Below, one piece after another: positions 45,916 through 57,733 of a stretch of 64,000 bases of DNA. A program made the position numbers and the translations under genes. Within the stretch, counting starts at the first letter, position 1. Each line of letters opens with the position of its first letter. The DNA is from Dipteris shenzhenensis. Its lineage: Eukaryota; Polypodiophyta; Polypodiopsida; Gleicheniales. The notes beneath the pieces were generated by a model. It did not search any database, had not been told where the DNA came from, and saw nothing but the letters and a program-made list of their open reading frames with translations. The DNA lies in NCBI GenBank assembly GCA_047967505.1, contig CM106540.1; one strand, given 5' to 3'.

Positions 45916-48019
45916 TTTGCCTAAAGTATTAATACGTATAGTGAATTTCACAAGCATAGATAAACTGGTCACCATTTACATCGATCATCAATGAAGAGGC
46001 ATGAAGTTTAAAACTTTGAAAAATAAAACATAATTTTCTTTTGTACATTCATGTAAAATAATTAAACACTTCCCGGCAATACATTTTAGTAATTTATCAT
46101 TTCAACCTTAAAACCCATCAATGGTTGAACAGTTATGAAGCTTAAAACTTTGAAAGACCAAACATAATTTAGATTTCTATATATTATCTGAAATAGTTAA
46201 ACACTTCATGCTACTGCATTTTAGTTATACATCATTTCAATCTCAAAACATATAAAAGTACATAAACTTCCCATGGGATTTGACATAATAGTAGTATTAC
46301 AATTCCAATTTGTAATCTGGAAGACATTCGTCAACAACGGCCTTTCCTACAACAACTGCCTTCTTGAGTAAGGCGAACCAAACTTTTCTCTAAACATAAC
46401 AAACATCATTTTCTGATAATGCAGAATATCAGTGTCTTGGAAGACATGACCATAACGCCGGTAACAAGCATGCACCAAGTATTCAAATGGTCTCATGAAC
46501 AAACCGCACTACTAATTAATAAACCACTGACAAAACGACGCTTCACAAACAAACATGGTGCAAACACCCCAATGCCCACCACGAAGCAAATAACCAAACA
46601 AACTCTTCATTTTCCAGAAGCCCACCCAAGGCACACTGCTGTTCTGAGAACAAGCATGACCTGACAACAAAGCGCAAACGCACCGCAGCATGAAGGATTG
46701 TTTTCCTCTTGCTTGTAGAACGGGAACCTCGTGGAAAGGCGGAGACCAAGGTTAAGGCCATGGTCGGAGAGCAAGCCATCGTAAAGGGCAAAGTCAAGTT
46801 CAAGATTGGAAAGAAGGACGTCAAGATCTTGGTCGAGAGGAACCAAGCCTTCCTGGGGCTGATACTCACAGAAGGTAGGGTAGGACTGCACGAGACAAGA
46901 CCATTCGGGAGAAATCCTCAGCGGCAAGAAAACCAGCCGGAACAAAAGAGAGAGTATTGAGTTTGAGGGTAGCAGAGGAAAGAGAAGGACATGTCAACAT
47001 GGGTAGAATCTAAACTGGTCAACTTGCTCGAGCGCTCTTTGCAGGGCCAAAAATCTGTCTATCATCTGCAGAACATGCGAACTAAACAACATACAACCAA
47101 AGACCCTAACAATCGATATAGACAGACGACGACCAAGCATGGATCTACACCAAAACAACGACAAACCAAAGACCCAGACAAACCAAGTAAACAAAGAATC
47201 ACCTCCAGATTCTACTGTGTCCATCTCACAAACACTAGCCATCACAAACGAATTGTTTCTCTTTCAACTGCAAAATACTTCAACCTCTGTCTCACAATTT
47301 CAGAGCACTATACTTCAGATCTCAACATGCATTTTCACTGCATAAACCCATCCTTTATAGCCAAGCAGGCATGACGAAAAACCACCCAAATAGCAGATAC
47401 TTAAACCATCTGCTATCTGAAAAGAGCTTCACTGCCTCCCCTACATACACGAAAACAAATATCACTCTCTTTAATGTGCTAACATCACACCATACACAAC
47501 CGACCAACACACACCGACGTCATAGTCTGAAAGTCCCTATCCCTATTCCCCTCGACACCGACATCCAAGCTCGGGAGGTTCACTATATGTAAATCCTTTA
47601 TACCACGTGCGTTCAAGGCCTAATTTAAAACTCCCGTATCTCTGAATTTTTCATGAATAAAATACACCCTTTTTCTATTCAATATGTGAATACTCCCTTT
47701 AAATGGCACCCTTATGTATGCAAAAAGTGTGCAAAAAAAGGATTTTGAAAACCCCTTCTGTTGAACCCACGTGCTATGCTTTGTGATTACCCCCCGAGCA
47801 TCCAAGAATAGCACCTTGCATGTCGAAATGTATGGGGCTTAGCACGCAAAACCTACATTACAAATCCGAAAAGGCAATATCTCGTAAAAGCAGCATGACA
47901 AAGTCTACAGCCTTGCTTCCCATCCAACGTTAAGACGGCAGACCCGCACAACAATACGCCGAAGACGCAGAACATAAACTGTCAGCAAACGTAAGAACAA
48001 AAGAACCGCGCAACAGCCA
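45916..48019. other. Insert-like region without recognised protein
   Basis: Several overlapping frames (46419-46960 and 46991-47592) have biased composition but no family motif. This lies between the direct-repeat copies described at 45830 and 48448. Confidence 0.35.
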
Positions 48020-48345
48020 GGTATCTCTAAAGCCAGAGAGCGGCTAGGAAGGCGGAGAGCAGTATAAGGTAGGCACAAAGGCATAAGGAGAGCAGAGGTG
48101 TATAAAGCGGAGAGGAGTATAGGGCAACAACAGAGGCAGAGAGGAGTCGGACAACAGCCAAGTACCTCCGAAGCCAAAGAGTGGCTAGGAAGGCGGAGAG
48201 CAGTATAAGCCAGGCACAGGGGCATAAGGAGAGGAGAGGAGAGGAGTATAAGGCGGAGGAGTATAAAGCAACAACAGAGACAGAAAGGAGTATAAGGAAG
48301 CCACAAAGGCCAAACACCTCTGCAGCCAGAGAGCGGTTAGGAAGG
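48020..48345. repeat. GC-rich tandem repeat, about 140-150-bp units
   Basis: 'agagcggctaggaaggcgga' plus 'gagcagtataag' recurs at about 48036, 48178 and 48330 with intervening 'ggcataaggagagcag' and 'caacaacagaggcag'. Minus-strand Leu/Ser-rich frames are artefacts. Confidence 0.75.
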
Positions 48346-48589
48346 CGGGGAGGACAATAAGGCAGACCGACAGACGAAACGAAAGCAGAAACCCTATATG
48401 GCCAACCCTAACCCTTTTAACTAACCATAACCTAACGCTTGGGTTGCACTAACTCGATCAACTTGACCAAGTAACAAACAAAAACCACCTTTTCCCAACC
48501 CAACTCCCAAATTTTCACCCTTCCCTAAGACCCTTGTAGGACCAAAAATTACCTGGATGAATGTACAAGAAGTATTGACCTCGATTCTC

Positions 48590-49003
48590 TAACTACAAAA
48601 AATAATTTTACAAAATCTGTGAGATCTAAGAACTAATGTATTTGTTTCATCGAAGAAGCTTTTCTTACCTAGGCCACTTGGATCTCCTCATTAGCAAAAT
48701 TTTAAAGTCTCTCCATTTTTGTATTGCCTCAAAAGAATATGAGATACCTATATGAAACACCAGACATGTCTATACATCCTATCTTGAAACATAATCTCTG
48801 TATGGTTTGCACTACTGAGAACTGAGTGGGTAATCCCTATAGTACCAGGTACTTTTAAAAACCTCAAATCATTCTAAAGAAATAGGAGATATATAATTTG
48901 TAACCATAACTTCACAACAAGATGGAAATGAGTTGAGCATTGAAGAGATCACCAAGTGCTTTGCGAACATTCACCTGCAAACACCATATATATTTTAGTT
49001 CAA

Positions 49004-49038
<35 letters not shown>

Positions 49039-49084
49039 CCGAGACATCCCACTTTGCTCGAGGTGTCCAAGAGAAGGTTGAGAT
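48590..49084. other. Dispersed repeat copy and CT microsatellite
   Basis: 48590-48690 matches 27865-27960. A CT tract lies at 49008-49036 just before the LINE fragment. Confidence 0.6.
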
Positions 49085-50640
49085 GTCTCCATATGCAACC
49101 CTCTACCTAGACATTGTAGCCAAAGAAGTACTCCTTGTTGGGGACTTCAACGCGAGACAGGTGTACATCAGGTACCACTCCTTGACTTCAGAGATGACGC
49201 TATCTTGTTGCTGGATATCGACCTGGACGACGCAGGTATGATGCAAGTTTCAGTTGATAGGCGGGCCCTGATCGCATCTTATGAACATGCACTGTTGGAT
49301 TTGGGTAGAATGCACGATATTATTATTTACAATGGTCTCAGTCGATGTCCTTCCTCTAGAGGTTTCATCTGTTTCCCACACGGGGGGGGGGGGCCTCCAA
49401 CGTAGTCGACTACATCATGGGATATCTTGCCTTCACATCTCGTATTACTGACTTCTCTATTGCACCACCTCCTCTCCGAGGGCAGACCACACATGTCTTT
49501 TCTTTAGTATTTCCACCCCTCGTCTAATAGTACCACCCACACCACCGACCACTCACACCACGTACTAGGACATATATTTCGACCGCACTCTCTACCTAGA
49601 TACTCTGCCCGTCTATATACATTGCTCACATACATAGAAGATATACCACTACTAGAGGACCGTATTGATTTGATCACTTTCTCACTTCACGAGGCTACCC
49701 TTCACACCTTTCCCTATGCTACCTGCTCTACTCGTCCACCACCTCTTAGGTCTGTCCTTCGTAATAGCTGGTACGATGATGAGTGCGAGCTATATACCGT
49801 CAACTCAGATTGCCGATTGGTGCGTCAGAAGAAGTAGGCTTTTGTCCGCTGAAACGAGGAGTTAATAAACATCCTAATTAGTAAACATCCAAGGACTTTT
49901 GGTGAAAATTCCTTGAGTGGCAGTTCCCATCACCCATCACAAACACCCAGATTTGTATGCTTATGCATGGACATTATATGAAATTCCACACCAACCCGCT
50001 CCTAACCTCTTGCACTCACCCCACTCCAATTCTTGCACTCTTTTGTACTTAGGGTGGTGTCAAGGACGGCATATTGAAGCTTCATAATGGCTAAGCGAAA
50101 GAGCACAAGGGGTTGTGCATTGAGTTCGTTGCATACAAAATTCATATCCTAGCCCCGATCTTGGTAAAGCTATTCAATCAAGCAATCTGCCTTGGCATCC
50201 ACACACCTGGACTCTCAACACCATTGCACACATTCATATAGCAGGGAATCCCACGAGCTTGGAGAACTACAGGGCCATCAAGATCGGACATGTCATGATT
50301 TATGCTTCAATACTTATACTGAGGTCAGCCGATTTACAAAGATGTAGGGACTTAGAGCAGAGAGGAAGGCAAGCTTCCGATGTGACCACTGGACTATGGA
50401 TCACATATTCATACTAAGGTGTATCATCGAGGAGGCTAGGGCATGGAGGCAAAGGGTTTATTGTTGCATTTTCGCAAAGCCTTTGATACAATACTGAGAG
50501 CCTGGATTCTTAGGTAATTGGGTTAAGACCAAGAGATTATTTGGGCTGTTATGGCACTATACGAGAGGAGTTAGATGGAATAAGGAGGGGTCTTCCATTT
50601 TCCGAGCCTAAACCCTCCAGCTTCGAGCTTGCATCGCCAA
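49085..50640 (+). pseudogene. LINE: endonuclease and 5' part of reverse transcriptase
   Basis: The endonuclease part reads LYLDIVAKEVLLVGDFNARQ (about 49108-49158); then in a shifted frame ALLDLGRMHDIIIYNGLS and FICFPHGGG; after a G12 run and another shift, VVDYIMGYLAF. These are the GDFN(A)R, NG and (D)YI motifs of LINE endonucleases. From about 50240, SLENYRAIKIGHVM, ASFRCDHWTMDHIFILRCII and EEARAWRQRVYCCI follow the NYR.I, GFR..H.T.DHI and QRVYCCF.DF.KAFDT motifs of the RT; the catalytic Asp block is degraded (IFAKPL). The copy has many frameshifts and stops. RT homology ends near 50585, before the GVKQG and YADD boxes, which occur instead at 58.6 kb. Confidence 0.7.
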
Positions 50641-50710
50641 GATAGCTTCAAAAAACAGCCACCCAAACTACTCTTTCTTGGAAAAAGGGTGAAATATATG
50701 TCCTTTGAAG

Positions 50711-50905
50711 GAAGTACTTAACCATGTGCAATGTGAGTCTTGAAGTTTTGAAGTCTTACCCAAGTCCAAGTCACACTTTACCATTGTAATTATCATGGGA
50801 TGTCTCTGGAAGTACTCAACCATGTGAATGTGAGTCTTGAAGCCTTGGAGTCTTACCCAAGTCCAAGTCACACTTTACTATTGTAATCATCATAAGATGT
50901 CTCTG
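50711..50905. repeat. 98-bp tandem duplication
   Basis: 'agtacttaaccatgtg' and 'acccaagtccaagtcacact' recur with a period of 98 bp. The minus-strand frame over it simply repeats. Confidence 0.85.
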
Positions 50906-51469
50906 AGACAAGATGAGTCCTAAACTCAAATCACGTACTCAAATTTGTGTGTGTGCGCGTGAGCGCACATATATAAATTGATAACACATACAAATTTGTG
51001 AATGTGTGCACGAGCACACATACACATTCACAATAGAACCCTATCTAGTACTCATTGACAACGCCCCCTCCTAAATTGCACTGGGTAAGTAGAGGATGCA
51101 TGTTCAAGATCTTTTGGATTTTTTTTAGTCCATAGGATCGCATCCAAAACTGAAAAAGTAAAAAGGAAAAAATTAGAGTAGTATGTGCATGTGGGAGCAC
51201 AGTGACTATGTAGCGCAAGCATATATAATGACAATGAGTACAACTTCCTAGATCCTGTACATAATGTGCATTTCTGCCTCTTAAGTTGTGGAGCATTCTT
51301 CGCCTTCAGGAATAAAACCCAGAAGATAGGCCGAAGGGAAGAGGAAGGAAATATGAAGAAAGTTAATTTCACTTTTGCATATTGCCTATATCTTTGGGCA
51401 AAAGGATACTATTTTACACATGCATTTTACTTTTGTATGGTACCTATAACTTATGATAAAAAAAACACA

Positions 51470-51525
<56 letters not shown>

Positions 51526-52007
51526 TTAGTTTAATACTCTCAGGTCACACGGGATAATAGCATTGTGTTAATTTTCCATGGTTTAAGAAAGAGTCAATTT
51601 TCCATGGTTTCAGAAAGAGTCCTTAGAGACATGCAACCCTTAGCACCCCTTTTGCTAGCAAAGGGGTTTATTAACCCTTGAAACCCCTTTTGTTGGGCTT
51701 CATCATCATGACTTGTATTGGTTGGATGAATGAACCCTTTGTCTCCCCTTTTCCAGTGAAAGGGATGTTGAACACTTCATTAAGCTTCTAGTTACAAGGG
51801 CACTTTAAGAGCCTACTAGAATGTACTAATGGTAGGATATGTTTCACCATGAAATCCTTGGTAACATAGCATCAAGGGAAATAATTCTAATGCACATGAG
51901 CCTCTTGGAATCCAGTGGTAGTAGGAAATACATGCTCTCAGATGGATGCCACCATGGCCCCTTTCAGACTAACAAAAGGACGCAATGCACCATGTATCAC
52001 AGTTACG
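50906..52007. other. No recognisable gene; GA microsatellite and palindrome
   Basis: A GA tract lies at 51474-51522. A relative of the 56-57 kb palindrome family ('ccccttttgctagcaaaggg', about 51646) is followed by related 'ccccttttccagtgaaaggg' text near 51753. No coding homology. Confidence 0.6.
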
Positions 52008-52175
52008 CTGAAACGTGTTTCAGAGCCCAGCCAGGCCTGAAACGCCGTTTCAGAGATGAGGCGTTTCCTGAAACGCGTTTCAGGGCCCGAAACGTTTCGG
52101 GACCCTGAAACGGCTGGCTGAAACGTTTCAGCCAGCCTGAAACGCGTTTCAGAGACCTGAAACGTCGCGTTTCAG
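52008..52175. repeat. hAT subterminal palindromes CTGAAACGCGTTTCAG
   Basis: Perfect or near-perfect copies lie at 52008-52023, 52037-52053, 52068-52083, 52118-52131, 52137-52152 and 52157-52175. A related palindrome, cccgaaacgtttcggg, is at 52086-52101. They lie about 300-460 bp upstream of the hAT transposase start, where hAT elements carry transposase-binding subterminal repeats. The TIR itself may begin near 52000 ('cagttacgctgaaacg'). Confidence 0.8.
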
Positions 52176-52471
52176 ACAACAGATGCTGCCAGGTCTCCAA
52201 TATCCTGCGAGATGCGCCGCCAGCCCCGTGTTTTGCCTTTCTGCCTCCGATTTTTGCCTCCTTCCACTCCTTCAGCCTCATAGTTCATACTCTCTCCAGA
52301 GTCCATCCATCCTCAAGGTTTAGGGGCCCTCCTTCAGTCCCATTCACTCCTTTCCTCTCCTTTCTCTCTTGCAGCCTGCTTCAGCCCTCCATCATCATCT
52401 TCTCCCCTCCAGCCCTCCTTCAGCCCCCTTCAGCCCTGCCCTCTCTTTCAAGTTTCAACCCTTGGCTCTCT

Positions 52472-54685
52472 TTGCAGTTTCAGCCCCCCTTTCAAGCAAC
52501 AAGCTTCCAAAGTTCCATGGCTTCAAGACACCCTACCCCTGAGTCTCATTTGGAGGTAGAATTCACCCAATCAGATTTTTGGTGGAGTCAAGTCGATCTC
52601 CTGGGTGGCTACGACTCCAAGAAAAGAGGCACTCGCAAGTTCATGTGCAGGCTTTGTGGATTGAAAAGAGGTGGGATTCCTGATAGGGTGAAGGCCCATC
52701 TTCTTGGCATCAAGGGAGAGGGGATTACAATATGCACTGAAATATCCGAGGAAAAGAAAGCAAGGTTGGCACGAGAGGTCGAGGCATTTCCTTCCGCGAA
52801 GAAAGCTAGGACTATTGCATCCACTGGTGGAGGAGCTACTTCAGGTGCTCATATGGCTACTGCAAAAAGGAGTCCTCTTCCCTCTGCTGCTGCTACTACA
52901 ATTTCATCTTCTGGGAGTGCACATGTTCTTGGAGCTACAGGTTCTACTCCTATTGCATCTCCTTCACCTCTCCCACCTACACGAAGGCAAAGCACCCTTT
53001 ATACTGCATGGCATCCACAAAGGAAGGCACAGGTAGATGCAGCCGTGGCCCGTTTCTTTTACTCGAATGGGATTAGTTTCAATGTGGCACGGTCTGCTTA
53101 TTTCAAGGAGATGGTGACTGAAATTACAGCCTTTGGGCCCACATACACCCCTCCCACTTTTGATGCATTGAGGGGAAAGCTTCTAGAGGATGAGGTGAAG
53201 GCAGTTAATGAGGCCATTCAGCCTGTTAAGGAGAAATGGCATAAGTATGGGGTCACTTTGGTAGCAGATGGCTGGAGTGATGTACATAGTCGATCACAGA
53301 GGGTATTTTGGCATATTGCAGAGGATCTTCTTTGTACATACACTCCATAGAGTGCGGAGTACAACAAAAAACAGCAAATGTTTTGATGCAGATGTGGGCA
53401 GATGCAGTGGAGTATGTGGGCCCGTCTAATGTTGTGCAGTTGGTTTCAGATGGTGAAAATACCAATAGGGCTGCAGGTGCATTATTGGAACAAAGGTACC
53501 CCCATATTCAATGGAGTTCTTATGTTGCCCATTGTTTGAATAATTTGTTGAAAGACATTGGCAAATTACCTTGGGTAAAAATTGTAATTGATAATGCAAG
53601 AGAGATAGTTGGGTTCATTACACGCCATCATTTTTCTCTCTCTTTGTATCGCACCTATGCAAGGAAGGAGCTTTTGAAGTATGCAGAGACAAGGTTTGCA
53701 TACAATTATGTGATGCTTCGCAGACTCATTGAAATGACTCTTAAGCAGGTTGTGGCAAGCCCACAGTGGGATGCATGGCCCACTTCAAAGCGGGCTCTTG
53801 GGATATTGGTGTACGATTTGTGCATAGGCAGCGATGACTTTTGGGCTGATGCATCACACTTGTATGACTTGTGTAAGCCGATTGTCTTGTTGCTAAAAAA
53901 GGTTGATGGAGACATGCCTTTTATTGGCAAGGTATATGAGGGGATGGATCGTATGATAGAAAATATCAGAGTGTTAGAGAAAGATCCCCACAGGTTGAAA
54001 GAGCTGGAGGACTTGGCTGTGACTAGGTGGAATCAATACTACTCTCCCATTCATGCGGCTGCATTTGTGTTGGACCCAGAGTTTCAACACAAGGCAACTG
54101 CACAACAAAGTGATGCAGAGGTAGTCCGTGGTTGGAACCTCACTCTTCAGAAGATGGTGCAAATGCCAGAGGCTCGCCGGACAGTGAAGGACCAGCTTGC
54201 CAATTACCGCAATAAGGAGGGCATATTTGGATGGCCAGATGCCCAGCATGACGGGTAATCCTAACTCATTTAAATTCTTAAATTTTACTATTTAATGATT
54301 CATAATTTTCAGATTTCATGAGCTTTGCCATATATCTGAATTTTATGATCTTTCAAATTTCAGATTTCGAGTTGGGTCTGTTACATGGTGGGAGGATTAT
54401 GGAGCTGATTCCCCACAGCTGCAAGCGCTTGCCATTCGGATTCTCAGCTAGGGTTGTAGCTCCTCCTCTTGTGAGCGCATGTGGAGCAGCTTTGCCCACA
54501 TCCATACAAAGAAGAGGAACCGTCTCAAAGCACACAAGGCGAACGATCTTATCTTTGTTAATGCAAACTTGCGTTTGCTTAACAGGATGAGGAAGGCTTC
54601 CCTCTTCTCTCCTTCCTTAAGCTCTCTTCTCCACGCCATGATCTGCCACCTCTCTTCTCCTCTCTTCAGCTACATCTTTCTGTGA
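52472..54685 (+). pseudogene. hAT transposase, BED-DUF659-hATC, one frameshift and one TAG
   Basis: Exon 1 starts at 52472. The BED-type zinc finger shows C59, C62, H76 and C88 (KFMCRLCGLKRGGIP, KAHLLGIKGEG). A Ser/Thr/Pro linker follows, then the DUF659-like region WHKYGVTLVADGWSDVHSRS. A 1-2-nt frameshift near 53290-53310 moves to the frame ending 54254: SNVVQLVSDGENTNRAAGAL, EQRYPHIQWSSYVAHCLNNL, and RWNQYYSPIHAAAFVLDPEF. An intron 54255-54363 (GT..CAG) leads to exon 2 with the hAT dimerisation motif TWWEDYGADSPQLQALAIRI. That is followed by LS-stop-GCSSSSCERMWSSFAHIHT and KKRNRL. The stop is a TAG (54449-54451) at a position normally Gln. The transposase cuts and pastes DNA with 8-bp target duplications. 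The copy is young but inactive as read; the 3' end of the element was not located. Confidence 0.85.
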
Positions 54686-55694
54686 CCTGCGGATGATGTT
54701 CTGCTTCTATACGGAGCTAGAAGCAGAATCACGGCTTTGTGTCTTCAGCAAAGTTGTAGAGGACCTTGAGTACTACAAATTTCGTTTTTACATCATTGCA
54801 ATCCAAGTTTTCTGTAAAAAGTTACAGCCCTTGCACGAAGTGACGAAATTTCTTTCTACACGTGAATTTTATCCAGAGCTCAATGATTTGACAGCCCAAG
54901 CATGACGCAACCAGCTGAACGTGGAGTTGTCCATCCTCTTCATCATTGACCTCTGCTCCAGGCCGCCATTTGCTCCTTTTGCCCGACATTCTCTTGGAGT
55001 TGCTGCCCGCAAGTTCGTGCCCGCATTCTGCCCGTCACTTGATGTGAGCTCTTGACATTACATTGCAGTGACTCCTTCACATGACTACTCCAAATATTGG
55101 TGAAGACTTCCCAAGCTAAATGTGAGTTCTCCGATACTACTCCGACATACTCCACTACAGTGATCTCTTTGATTAGTGTATTACGTTGAGCTTGATGTAG
55201 AGCACTCTACATCAACAAGTGACTTCTTCAACATCGCTTATTCGATCGGTGCCTGAGGTACTTCGCATTGATTGACTTTCCGATTGGTCGTGGTACCTGA
55301 GGCTTCTACTTCGACATTGGTGACTCTCCTTCCTGCATTTGGAGAGTCATCATGTAATTGCTCCATGTAGCTACCCATGGACTTCACCGACACATATTTT
55401 GGGGCATTCCTGCCTAGTGCTTCATTGACATCCTCATCAACTCGCAGGGATGTGCACACATGTGCATTAGCTACTTGGAGAACATCGCTTTCACAAAGAG
55501 ATATTTTTATTTATTACTACACGCTTGATGTATTTTGAGATCCTCTGCCCTGGGTAGTCTCCCTAAAATGATATGTATTGAGTGTTTGGTTTTCATTGAG
55601 TCTAAAGGTCCTCTGCCTTGGATAGTCCTAAAAAGATGTATTGGTTTTCCTATTTTTTTGGTGTGTGGCTTCCTAACATGTCCTGTTATGAAGC
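54686..55694. other. No recognisable gene
   Basis: Frames at 54693-54905 and 55238-55459 have no motif. A short palindrome 'tgatgtagagcactctacat' lies near 55192. The frame reaching 55710 may be the end of a copia polyprotein but could not be assigned. Confidence 0.35.
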
Positions 55695-55695
55695 C

Positions 55696-55720
55696 AAGGG
55701 GGGATGTACTGTGGGAGCCA
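55696..55720 (+). other. Polypurine tract and LTR start, candidate
   Basis: 'aaggggggatgtac' is followed by tgtgggagcc, the usual arrangement of a polypurine tract and 3' LTR start. The LTR end and partner were not identified. Confidence 0.35.
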
Positions 55721-56008
55721 TATGTATTGGCTTTGATAGGTCTATTTGTTTATCAGGCCTGGCTTGAGAGTTTGAGGATGTTGGTGCATTGGTCTCCTAG
55801 ACCTCTGAGTTGGTCATGCATCCATGCATGATGAGCCTCTGAGCCATGCTAGACGAGATTTCTATGTTATGCTCACTAGCCTCTGAGCCATGCTCACTTG
55901 CCTCTAAGATTGTGTGGGAACCATGTCTAGTTCTAGACCGGCATGGACAGTTCTGATGACCGTCATTATTCTTGGTTCCATTCCAGTAGTCTCTCACCTT
56001 GTCTTCAT

Positions 56009-56042
56009 GGGGGGGGGGGGGGTGTTGGAATATGAAGCCCAA
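56009..56042 (+). other. G14 tract followed by LTR-like TGTTGGAATATGAAGCC
   Basis: Fourteen G residues (56009-56022) precede 'tgttggaatatgaagccc', which resembles a copia LTR start. The tract has probably expanded from a polypurine primer. No internal domains were confirmed for this element. Confidence 0.35.
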
Positions 56043-56419
56043 GTGAGTAAAAAATGAGTGTACTAGATGTCTAGGGGATGTTTTATAGTCTAATGAGTGT
56101 CACACTATATAGTGTTGTATTTGTCTTAAGTCTTTTGATATCAGTCATTATCAAGCTATCTACATGTGAGTATTTTGGTTATCATTACCTAGCATTTGTT
56201 CTTTCATTTTCCTTTCCATTTTGCTTTTCATTATGCTTTCCACATTTCCATTCCATTCCTAGCTAGCTACTAGATCTCTTCCATATACTCATATTTGGAA
56301 TGTAACCCTCTCTAGCTCTTTTTTTGTGTTGGGAGGTAATTTTTTTTCCTATAAGATTATTTTCACCATTTGGTTGGATAGATTTTTATGAATATATCTT
56401 TTTACATCTCATCACTCCA
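56043..56419. other. No recognisable gene
   Basis: AT-rich; possibly the body of the LTR starting at 56023, with 'cactatatagtgttgtattt' near 56101 as a TATA-like segment. Not confirmed. Confidence 0.3.
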
Positions 56420-57650
56420 AGCTACGGTTTGAGAGTTATGACCATTTTTATTTCTCATCACATCTCCACGGACCCTTTCATTAGCGAAAGGATACTAGAA
56501 GGATGCAAAGACTTAATTTTGATTTCATCGCTAGATAGAACAAAAAATAACATACTTTTTTTTTCCAAAAACTTACTTTTGATGGCATGATTAGATAGAG
56601 TACAAAAATTTCATCTTTTTTTCTTTTTACAGCTTGTCAATTAGAGGTACGATTTGAGAGTTATAATCATTTTTTCACCATCATCACGTCTCCTTGGACC
56701 CTTTCACTGGCAAAAGAGTCTTATAAGGATGACACATATTATTTTTAACTACATGGTTAGATGAAGCACAAAAATTACATCACTTTTTCTTTTTACAGCT
56801 CAACAATCTGAGAGCTACGGTTTGAGAGTTATGACCCATTTTTTATGTTCATCACATCTCTATGGACCCTTTCGCCAGCGAAAGGGTCCTAGAAGGATGC
56901 AAAAACTTACTTTTGATTGCACGATTAGATAGAGAAAAATAAATAAAACACTTTTCCTTCTTACATCTCATCATTCCGAGCTATGGTTCTAAAGTTATGA
57001 CCATTTTTTCACTGCCATCACGTCTCCATGAACCCTTTCGTTGGCGGTCTCAAAGAAATATTATATTTGATTGCTTTGTTAGATGGATCACAAAAATTAC
57101 ATCACTTTTTCTTTTTTATCTCACCAAATCCGAGCTATGGTTTGAGGCGCGTCACATATCCATGGACCCTTTCATAGGCGAAAGGATCCTAGAAGCTAAA
57201 GGAACTCTTTTCCACATGGATCAACGTCTCCATGGATTCACGAAAGGGTCATAGATCAACTCTCTATGTATTACTAGCCCTTCTCCATTGCAGCTTGCGT
57301 CACTTCTCTTTTGGAGCATCCACTTCAACCCCCCTTTTGACCTTCACCTCATCATCTCCCCTCCATTAAGGGGCAGGTATGATAAATGGAGGTGACCTTT
57401 CAAAAACCATGGAAAGTTATCATGATGATGGTTAACAAAAGTGCTCATAACTCTCTAACCGTAGCTTGGATCAATGAGATGTAAAAATAAAATGTGATGT
57501 ACTTTTTGTGTTGTATATGACTTTATACTCAAAAATAAAATTTGGCATCTTTCTAGGACCCTTTCACTAGCAAAAGGGTTCATGGAGACGTGATGATGGT
57601 CATAACTCTCAAACTATAGCTCTAATTGATTAACTATAAAAAGGACAAAT
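56420..57650. repeat. About 170-bp tandem repeat with TTTCGC-NN-GCGAAA palindrome; inverted copies at right
   Basis: At least five diverged plus-orientation units lie at about 56427-57200. Each runs 'gagctacggtttgagagtta' - 'tcatcacgtctccatggac' - 'cctttcgccagcgaaaggg' - 'tcctagaaggatgcaaa' - 'agatagagcacaaaaatt'. Best palindrome: 56864-56889 (12-bp arms, 2-nt centre). From about 57430 to 57650 the same text appears reverse-complemented ('ggttcatggagacgtgat', 'cataactctcaaactatagc'). Some plus frames are open by chance. The unit's origin is unknown. Confidence 0.8.
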
Positions 57651-57708
57651 GATGTATTTATAAAACTCTATCCAGTCAAATGATCAATCGGTCCTCCTAA
57701 CATTATGA

Positions 57709-57733
57709 GAGGGAGAGAGAGAGAGAGAGAGAG
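57709..57733. repeat. GA microsatellite
   Basis: A short GA tract immediately right of the inverted repeat copies. Confidence 0.85.

Noticed and set aside
46419-47592. Plus- and minus-strand frames of 80-130 residues as genes
   Set aside because: Several overlapping frames are open together through biased composition; no motif was recognised.
48405-48430. Interstitial telomere near 48.4 kb
   Set aside because: Only two to three imperfect AACCCT-like units, too few to support.
53308-54258. A separate gene from the hAT upstream part
   Set aside because: It continues the same transposase after a small frameshift; its true start is at 52472.
7977-54451. UAG (or UAR) read as glutamine, an alternative nuclear code
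   Set aside because: Many TAGs fall at Gln-like sites, but the intact 257-codon copia RNase H frame (59429-60202) and the two host-like exons use only CAA/CAG. TGA and TAA also interrupt the helicase and Penelope frames. Methylation decay explains it better.
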